Positions 6,126 through 10,947 of a DNA stretch of 10,947 bases are shown piece after piece (the stretch's first letter is position 1; every line of letters starts with the position of its first letter). Made by a program: the position numbers and the translations under genes. The DNA is from Lachnospiraceae bacterium. GTDB lineage: Bacteria > Bacillota > Clostridia > Lachnospirales > Lachnospiraceae. The stretch is from contig JAFSBP010000026.1 of assembly GCA_017437205.1 (NCBI GenBank), positions 1 to 10,947 of the forward strand. The letters run 5' to 3'. Under the pieces are notes generated by a model. The model was given only the letters and a program-made list of their open reading frames with translations. It was not told where the DNA came from and ran no database searches.

Positions 6126-7805
6126 TCAGTCAAGGCAATCTGCGATCAGCGGCCACACCGCCTCATCCTCCAGACCGAGCTTCCAGCAGGCAACGCCTGC
6201 CAGCCCGTTCGCTTCGATCAGATCCAGCTTCAACTTCAGGCTGGTCGTATCCTCCAGCCAGATTCGATACCTGATGCCCTCACTTACGTACTCTCCGAAG
6301 AACTGTCCTTCCCCGGGAAGCCACTTAAGCTCGGCACCATTTTTTTCGAGCAGTTCCTTTGCAGCTGCCATCCCTGCGGCGGTAGATGAAACGTTTTTTC
6401 CATTCTCATCGCCCCAGACTCTGGTATAGAAAGGAATTCCATGAATCAATTTTTCCGCCGGCACCTTGTTAAGCGCCAACGATATGGTGGTTTTGGTAAA
6501 CCCGATGGAGGCTGTCGATCCCGCAGCTCCGCCTGCCCAATGCTCGTCATATCCCATCATAATGACAAAGTCAGCCATGACGCTCTGCTCTGCCACATCA
6601 TACCATGGTCTGCCGCCGACCAGCGAATAATTATCCACGGACAGCACCAGCCCTTCTCTGCGGCATTCCACCGACAACTCCCGGATAAACTGAAGAAAAT
6701 GAACTCCGGTCTCACTGTCGATCAGTTCAAAATCAATGTTGATTCCATCCAAACCCACTTCCCGTGCCTCTGCGATAAGGTTCGAGATTAACATTCTCCG
6801 CGAAGTGGTATCCGAAAGCAGTGCAAACTTATCCACCTTTGTGTCAAAGTCATTCACCAGGCCCCAGACAGCCAATCCCAGTTCATGCGCCTTCTCCACA
6901 TACCAACGCTCCGCAAGGGACGTAATCCCTCCAACTTCATCCGCCAGCGCGTACCACGTGGGGGATATCACATTCAATCCTTCGGCATGCTCAAGATATT
7001 CCTCAAGCATATCATTTGCCTCCCTCACAAACACCTGATGCCACACCATGCGGACAGGTCCATCGATCTCAGCTCCCGCTCCGGTATAGTCCGGCTGCAC
7101 AAACTCGGACACGAATGCGTCGGAAACAGGATCCTCCAGAGCGGCCATCGGCACATAGCCGATAAAACCGTCCGTCGTCCTAACCCGCTGCCAGTCTCCG
7201 TGGCGGCTCAGCACGTAAACGGTGTCGCCGGCCTTTAACTCCGCCAGTATGGGAGACTTTCGTCCCGCCAAAACGCGGACCTGTGCCTTTCGGCCCGCCG
7301 TCGCCCGGTTCTCTGCTCTGCTGCCAGGAAGAATCAATACACGCTCAGGCTCATCGTAATAAAAAACCTCAACATCCACCAGCTTCTCCACAAACGCAGC
7401 CGTCACGTAGACCGCACCGTTTTCCTCAATGCAGATCGGCCACAGCGCTTCCGTCACCTCCCCGCCGACAGAAAAACTTTTCTGCCCCGGTGAGACCTCC
7501 ACCGTCTCCTTCGGAAGCGTATACATCAGCACCTTGTCCGTGCCCAGATAAAACCGGTCATCCACTTCTGAGATCACCAGTTCCACAGGAAGATATACCT
7601 GTCCGTCACGGCAGACCGCGTGATATGAGGTCTGGGAATTATGTACAAAGATCGCAGCGCCCTTCTCCGTCTGATACACACGGTCATAGTCCGCCCATTC
7701 CTTTCCATAGGAGAAACGGCTAAAGACGACAACCGCTCCGGTCACGATCAAAAGCGCCGCCATCAATATAATACCCACTCTGACATATCTTTCGCGGTTT
7801 CTCAT
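6126..7805 (-). CDS. Membrane-anchored GH18-family glycosidase with stalk and SH3 domain
   Basis: This 559-residue protein probably acts on the cell wall or another beta-1,4-linked amino-sugar glycan outside the membrane. Residues 1-10 are basic and about 11-29 form a hydrophobic segment, a signal anchor or signal peptide without a clear lipobox. Residues about 45-160 resemble the copper-amine-oxidase-like N-terminal stalk (VYLPVELV, VYVTAAFVEKL). A bacterial SH3 domain follows (about 172-223, with AGDTVYVL, GDWQRVRT, GFIGYVP). The GH18 barrel covers about 250-559: DGINIDFE (353-360) carries the proton-donor Glu at 360, MGYDEHW (417-423) and a late Trp (541) match the fold. The first Asp, last Asp and Glu of DxxDxDxE are kept, but its second Asp is Asn (356), as I recall for spore and cell-wall GH18 proteins such as YaaH/SleL. 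GGGAGG precedes the ATG. Substrate is not shown by sequence. Confidence 0.87.
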   Translation of the reverse strand: MRNRERYVRVGIILMAALLIVTGAVVVFSRFSYGKEWADYDRVYQTEKGAAIFVHNSQTSYHAVCRDGQVYLPVELVISEVDDRFYLGTDKVLMYTLPKETVEVSPGQKSFSVGGEVTEALWPICIEENGAVYVTAAFVEKLVDVEVFYYDEPERVLILPGSRAENRATAGRKAQVRVLAGRKSPILAELKAGDTVYVLSRHGDWQRVRTTDGFIGYVPMAALEDPVSDAFVSEFVQPDYTGAGAEIDGPVRMVWHQVFVREANDMLEEYLEHAEGLNVISPTWYALADEVGGITSLAERWYVEKAHELGLAVWGLVNDFDTKVDKFALLSDTTSRRMLISNLIAEAREVGLDGINIDFELIDSETGVHFLQFIRELSVECRREGLVLSVDNYSLVGGRPWYDVAEQSVMADFVIMMGYDEHWAGGAAGSTASIGFTKTTISLALNKVPAEKLIHGIPFYTRVWGDENGKNVSSTAAGMAAAKELLEKNGAELKWLPGEGQFFGEYVSEGIRYRIWLEDTTSLKLKLDLIEANGLAGVACWKLGLEDEAVWPLIADCLD

Positions 7806-7839
7806 CCTGTGTATCCTCCCGAAATCCCTTATTGATAAC

Positions 7840-7871
7840 AGTATAACACAGTCTGTACTTTCCGTGTACTT
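7840..7871 (-). promoter_or_regulatory. Extended -10 promoter of the GH18 gene with paired repeats
   Basis: On the minus strand TATACT (7845-7840) is preceded by TGT, giving an extended -10 element. The -35 position, 17 bases upstream, reads TACACG and is poor. Two copies of AAGTACA lie at 7871-7865 and 7860-7854, 11 bases apart; the farther copy overlaps the -35 region and the nearer lies in the spacer. A regulator binding these repeats could compensate for, or block, the weak -35. Confidence 0.45.
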
Positions 7872-7926
7872 ATTTTTTCGGATATCGCAATTTTTCTCTC
7901 TTCTTTTGGCGTGAAAAGTATATGAT

Positions 7927-8238
7927 CTAACTGCGCTTTATCCGATCAAACCGCACCTCGGTAAGCTGCCCGTCATCATCCATGACGTAATCAGCCATAT
8001 AGTTTCCTTCCTCGCGCACTGCGCAGATCTTCGCGATTCGGTTCACCGGCATCCGCACACCGTTCAGGCTGACGCGAACCCCCTGCCGGTAATAGGTCGT
8101 CAGTTGTTCCTTAAGTTCAAGATATGCAGGGGACTCCTGCTCCTCCCGATCTTCATACTGCTCCCATTCACGGCGCGTACTTCTCCGCTGATCCTTTCTC
8201 CCCGTTCTTCCGTTACTGCCACCATATTCAGATTTCAT
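7927..8238 (-). CDS. Small protein of unknown function, charged N-terminal half
   Basis: I do not recognise this 103-residue protein. Residues 1-36 are strongly charged, rich in Arg, Glu, Lys and Gln, and probably disordered. About 38-100 look like a small folded domain with short alternating hydrophobic strands: YLELKEQLTTYYRQGVRVSL, then MPVNRIAKICAV, YMADYVMDDDGQLTEVRFDR. It has no signal peptide or membrane segment, so it should be cytoplasmic. The start is very well supported by AAGGAGG five bases before the ATG. It ends with TAG, showing that TAG is a normal stop here. It is divergent from mecA and lies 121 bases upstream of the GH18 gene, which has its own promoter. That it is a real gene is likely; its role is unknown. 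Confidence 0.75.
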   Translation of the reverse strand: MKSEYGGSNGRTGRKDQRRSTRREWEQYEDREEQESPAYLELKEQLTTYYRQGVRVSLNGVRMPVNRIAKICAVREEGNYMADYVMDDDGQLTEVRFDRIKRS

Positions 8239-8330
8239 CCCTTACCTCCTTCATCTTAAGCTGCAGGGTTTTGGTAAAGTCGTTCTTGTAATAAATTGTA
8301 CCTTCCTCCATCCCTGAAAAAAACCTGCTC

Positions 8331-8336
8331 ATTATA
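8331..8336 (-). promoter_or_regulatory. Candidate -10 box for the 103-residue gene
   Basis: A perfect TATAAT stands on the minus strand about 93 bases before the start codon of the small gene. The -35 position 17 bases upstream reads TTTCGG, a poor match, so this assignment is tentative. Confidence 0.35.
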
Positions 8337-8368
8337 CATATCGTTTGAGGAGGCCGAAATTTAACGCA

Positions 8369-8378
8369 TTTTGCAAAA
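8369..8378. promoter_or_regulatory. 10-bp palindrome in the mecA divergent region
   Basis: TTTTGCAAAA is a perfect palindrome about 29 bases upstream of the mecA -35 box, and between the mecA promoter and the candidate leftward -10. It could be an operator shared by both genes. The surrounding stretch (8340-8406) is AT-rich, which raises the chance of a random match. Confidence 0.25.
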
Positions 8379-8406
8379 GTTTTATAAATTTGTAAAAAAT
8401 ATTTCC

Positions 8407-8435
8407 TTTACATTTGCGCTCGACTTGGGTATACT
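8407..8435 (+). promoter_or_regulatory. mecA promoter
   Basis: TTTACA (8407-8412) and TATACT (8430-8435) are spaced by 17 bases, the same boxes as the serA promoter. Transcription should begin near 8442, giving a leader of about 50 bases. The promoter lies over any longer upstream start in the mecA frame, so it fixes the gene start downstream. Confidence 0.8.
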
Positions 8436-8491
8436 ATAGTAACAGTAGATTGGCGTATCAGACACTCATTTCAGTTAAGGATGTGATCGAC

Positions 8492-9220
8492 TTGAAAATT
8501 GAAAAAATAAATGAGAATCAGATTCGCTGTATTTTGACCAGTACAGACTTATCTGATCGCCATATGGATTTAAACGAATTGGCTTACGGTTCAGGAAAAG
8601 CGCGCCAGCTCTTTCATGAGATGATTGAGAAGGCATACCACGATCTGGACTTTGATGTTGAGGACTCCCCTTTGATGGTGGAGGCCATTCCGTTGCCGAT
8701 GAACAGCATTATGCTGATTATTTCTAAAATAGAAGAACCTGAGGAACTGGACAGCCGCTATTCCCGCTTCGCCCCCACGGTGGAGGAGGATGTGCTGGGT
8801 GATCTCATCTCCCTGCCCATGCAACTTTTGGAGGGTGCCGCCGAGGTGATGCGAAAGCATCTGGCTGAAAATTCCGCGCCTGCATCCGAAGCACCGGCAC
8901 CGGCTCCCGAAGCCAATCCCGCCGATGCGATACGGCTGTTCTCCTTCGCTTCACTGCGAGAGTTATCCCGCGCGGCCACGCTGCTTCGCAACCCGGACAG
9001 TGCCTGCCTCAGCTCACTCTATCGGGCGGACAGCAAAACTTATCATCTGGTAGTTGCCCCCCTCGGCACCCCCGATGCCGCTTACAGCCGAATCTGCAAT
9101 GTATTGGCAGAGTTCGGTGATAAGCTTTCCGGAGGAAGATCCGCGGCGGCTTACCATGAGGAACACTACGAAAAGATATTGGAACGCAACGCATTGTCTG
9201 CTATTGCCAAACTGTACTGA
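8492..9220 (+). CDS. mecA: Adaptor protein MecA
   Basis: MecA brings substrates such as competence regulators or aggregated proteins to the ClpC unfoldase for degradation by ClpP in the cytoplasm. The N-terminal domain starts with the family pattern KIEKINENQIRC (2-13), then LTSTDLSDRH (15-24), ELAYGSGKARQLF (29-41) and PLMVEAIPLP (60-69). An Ala/Pro-rich linker (about 128-144) leads to the ClpC-binding C-terminal domain (about 147-242), with LVVAPLG and a late EEHYEKILE stretch. The 242-residue length is normal. The start is TTG at 8492, giving the usual MKIEKI opening, with AAGG 11 bases upstream; an earlier in-frame TTG at 8414 lies inside the promoter. It is transcribed alone, with its own promoter and terminator. 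Neither clpC nor a competence gene is in view. Confidence 0.92.
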   Translation: MKIEKINENQIRCILTSTDLSDRHMDLNELAYGSGKARQLFHEMIEKAYHDLDFDVEDSPLMVEAIPLPMNSIMLIISKIEEPEELDSRYSRFAPTVEEDVLGDLISLPMQLLEGAAEVMRKHLAENSAPASEAPAPAPEANPADAIRLFSFASLRELSRAATLLRNPDSACLSSLYRADSKTYHLVVAPLGTPDAAYSRICNVLAEFGDKLSGGRSAAAYHEEHYEKILERNALSAIAKLY

Positions 9221-9226
9221 TGAAAG

Positions 9227-9262
9227 CGAGCCACCCCTAATGGTGGCTCGTAAGTTTTTTTT
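9227..9262 (+). terminator. mecA rho-independent terminator
   Basis: CGAGCCACC (9227-9235) pairs perfectly with GGTGGCTCG (9242-9250) around a 6-base loop, followed by TAAG and eight T (9255-9262). It begins seven bases after the mecA stop. In the opposite direction only CTTTC follows the stem, so it may stop the converging ABC transcript only weakly. Confidence 0.92.
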
Positions 9263-9303
9263 AATATGCTGTTTAAATGGGAATGTTGCATGCCGACCAT
9301 CCA

Positions 9304-9792
9304 TCATCCCCGAATCAATTCCACTACATCATGTTTCAAATACTTCCTAATCGCTCCGCGCAGCGTCTGCACATACAGCAGTAAAAGCAGTCCAAACACC
9401 AGCGCCATATGCACCGCATCGAAAATCATCACTGTGTTGAGACACAGAGAAGCCACGACCATTAGCACCGAATAAACGCCCACCGGAACGATCACTGCCA
9501 CTGCTAACTGTACCAGATACTCCCACAGAATCATCCGTCTCAACTTCTTCTTTCCCATCCGAAACACCTGCAGAAAACCAATTTCCCGCGAACGGTAAAA
9601 GAGTTCAATTTCCACCTTAGAGCGAATGAAAATACAAACAATTAAGAAACAGACAATCAATACAAAATACAGGATGAGCAGGAACATTCTCATTGCGTAT
9701 GCAGTATCATTCATAATCCCTTCAATAGAATTGATGGTATATCGGTCAGGCTCGTCACCCTCTAAGATACTTCTCGCCTCTTCATCCCGCAA
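9304..9792 (-). CDS. FtsX-type permease C-terminal part, cut off from the upstream ABC gene by TAG
   Basis: These residues are the end of an FtsX/MacB-type permease. Counting from the TTG at 9792 there are three membrane segments (about 34-57, 93-117 and 122-145). Between the first two lies the cytoplasmic loop SREIGFLQVFRMGKKKLRRM (68-87) typical of FtsX domains, and the tail ends in DVVELIRG. The same reading frame stays open upstream to 9822 and joins the ABC fusion protein directly through the TAG at 9823-9825. It is therefore very likely the missing end of that gene, not an independent one. A separate start at 9792 has no good ribosome binding site. Without the ATPase and first membrane segment it should not transport anything alone. 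Probably a pseudogene fragment unless the stop is read through or is a sequence error. Confidence 0.8.
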   Translation of the reverse strand: MRDEEARSILEGDEPDRYTINSIEGIMNDTAYAMRMFLLILYFVLIVCFLIVCIFIRSKVEIELFYRSREIGFLQVFRMGKKKLRRMILWEYLVQLAVAVIVPVGVYSVLMVVASLCLNTVMIFDAVHMALVFGLLLLLYVQTLRGAIRKYLKHDVVELIRG

Positions 9793-9822
9793 TATCCCAT
9801 CATAAGAAGCAGAGTATGATCC

Positions 9823-10947
9823 CTAGTATGTCTCCCCGAGTTCTCCTATCTCTATCATCACTTCATAGTCTACAAAAATCATTGAACCGCGAAAGCGTCT
9901 GTAGACCGCATCACTGTCAAACATCCCTTCTGCCGAGAAGAAAAATCCGATGTCGATGTCCTCCTCAAAGGAATGCATACATCCCGCGATCACAAACTCG
10001 CGCCCCAGAAAGGTGTAACTTTTCCCGATGATATCCTCCGCCGACCGGATCAGCCCAATCCTTTCCTGCGCAAACTCATAGGAAACGATAATTTCCTCCG
10101 GCGACTCAGGAAAGCTTCCGTACTTTAACATTCCTTTAACCGCGAGAATGCTGTCCTCCTGTGCCGCATAGTAAAAGGCCTTAACACCGTTCTCCTGCGC
10201 CATGTAAGGATAATAAACAGTCATCTTCTCCTTAAAATTCTCTGGAAGCCTCTCCATAATTTTTTCGTTGACACTAAAAAGAGCCTCCGGGTAATAGTGT
10301 TCCAAATAACCCAATAAAATGGCGTCACTCTGCTTTGTAACCGTGGAAAACAAAAGGATCAGAAGTACAAGGAGCATCGTCGGAAGCAGAGCGGACAGCT
10401 TCCAATGTTTCTTTCCTCGGACGAAAACAATTCGCAGAAGAGATAAATTTTCTCCCTTTTTCAGTCTTTTCTCCGAAAATCCTTTTCGCTTAACCAACGT
10501 CTTTTTCTTATTATCTCCTGTCTTTCTGCCAGAACCCTCAGTCCAATTTTTTTCTTCTAAGCTCTCAGATAACACTTCAACATGTTCCAGTTTTCCGTAA
10601 TCCAAATGCAGGATCTCGTCTGCCAGTTCATTGAAATAATGCTCATGGGTCGCTACGATCACCGTGCAGCCCTCATTCCGCAGTTCAGACAAAAGCGCGG
10701 CAATCTCCACTGAATTCGCCTCATCAAGGGAGGCCGTCGGCTCATCGGCAAGCAAAATCTTCGCACCTACGATCAGTGCCCGGACTACTGCGATGCGCTG
10801 ACGCTCGCCCCCCGACAGCTCGTCGGGATATTTATCGTACAGATCACTCACGCCCAGACGGCGCATCACAGTATCAATTTTCGCCGCATCATTGCGAATC
10901 AACAGCAAATTGTCCCGAATGGTAAGATCGGCAATCAACAGGCTTTC
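9823..10947 (-). CDS. ABC transporter ATPase-permease fusion, partial at its start and cut by TAG
   Basis: The visible part begins inside the ATPase domain, near the usual Q-loop position (LIADLTIRDNL); the frame is open to the window edge, so Walker A lies outside. Counting from the TTG at 10938, the ABC signature LSGGERQRIAVVRAL (41-55), Walker B ILLADEPTASLDE (61-73) and switch His ATHEHY (96-101) are intact. A Lys-rich linker (about 128-163) leads to a membrane segment (about 180-200) and an outside domain (about 201-371) of the MacB-like periplasmic type. The frame stops at TAG, directly followed in frame by the remaining FtsX permease. The family exports or remodels envelope lipids, lipoproteins or antimicrobial peptides; the substrate here is unknown. 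ATPase and permease in one chain resembles MacB, but a MacA partner cannot be sought beyond the edge. Confidence 0.85.
   Translation of the reverse strand, partial: ESLLIADLTIRDNLLLIRNDAAKIDTVMRRLGVSDLYDKYPDELSGGERQRIAVVRALIVGAKILLADEPTASLDEANSVEIAALLSELRNEGCTVIVATHEHYFNELADEILHLDYGKLEHVEVLSESLEEKNWTEGSGRKTGDNKKKTLVKRKGFSEKRLKKGENLSLLRIVFVRGKKHWKLSALLPTMLLVLLILLFSTVTKQSDAILLGYLEHYYPEALFSVNEKIMERLPENFKEKMTVYYPYMAQENGVKAFYYAAQEDSILAVKGMLKYGSFPESPEEIIVSYEFAQERIGLIRSAEDIIGKSYTFLGREFVIAGCMHSFEEDIDIGFFFSAEGMFDSDAVYRRFRGSMIFVDYEVMIEIGELGETY

Noticed and set aside
8228..8332. Minus-strand 34-codon frame overlapping the start of the 103-residue gene
   Set aside because: Its ATG overlaps the candidate TATAAT and neither it nor the internal ATG has a ribosome binding site; a leader peptide cannot be excluded but is not supported.
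8414..8491. Upstream extension of mecA by 26 residues from TTG 8414
   Set aside because: The codon lies between the -35 and -10 boxes of the promoter, so it is not on the mRNA, and the extra residues do not resemble MecA.
9823..9825. TAG as a pyrrolysine or other recoded codon in the ABC gene
   Set aside because: ABC exporters are not a known pyrrolysine class, TAG serves as a normal stop for the gene at 7927, and no downstream recoding structure was evident; a substitution or sequence error is simpler.

Overview
The window reads as chromosomal DNA from a low-to-mid GC Gram-positive bacterium, most like a clostridial (Lachnospiraceae-type) gut or soil anaerobe. The evidence is the gene content (MecA adaptor, a short ACT-type SerA, a recJ-apt pair, a membrane-anchored GH18 with a stalk domain), strong AGGAGG-like ribosome binding sites, and sigma-A promoters with 17-base spacers. 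The family-level placement is inference. I see no phage, transposon, integrase, CRISPR, tRNA or rRNA sequence. The region is mostly core metabolism and cell-surface genes.

Layout. Bases 1-38 hold the first codons of a leftward gene. A divergent promoter pair at about 104-189 separates it from a rightward membrane glycosyltransferase of family 2 (217-1503), which has processive-synthase motifs. A hairpin with T-tracts on both sides (1515-1575) ends this gene and the leftward operon that meets it. That operon runs serA (5906-4740), recJ (4669-2927), apt (2910-2386), then a TrmH/SpoU RNA methyltransferase (2384-1605). Its gaps are tiny except for a 70-base leader with a perfect 10-bp hairpin directly before the recJ ribosome binding site. 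It is driven by a near-consensus promoter at 5940-5968. Upstream, also leftward, lie a secreted or anchored GH18-family glycosidase (7805-6126) with its own terminator, and a 103-residue protein of unknown function (8238-7927). The latter is divergent from mecA (8492-9220, TTG start, strong promoter, classical terminator). The right end holds most of a leftward ABC transporter in which ATPase and FtsX-type permease are fused in one reading frame. The frame is cut by a single in-frame TAG at 9823-9825, and its start lies beyond the window.

How the genes fit together. serA starts serine synthesis, apt salvages adenine, recJ serves DNA repair and the methyltransferase modifies RNA, so the four-gene unit is a housekeeping operon rather than one pathway. 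The glycosyltransferase, GH18 protein and ABC exporter all act at the cell envelope. MecA directs substrates to ClpC-type proteolysis.

I did not find a convincing undescribed multi-gene system. The points most worth a second look are the interrupted ABC fusion gene, the hairpin abutting the recJ ribosome binding site, SerA's altered active-site signatures, the paired 7-bp repeats over the GH18 promoter, and the orphan 103-residue gene opposite mecA.
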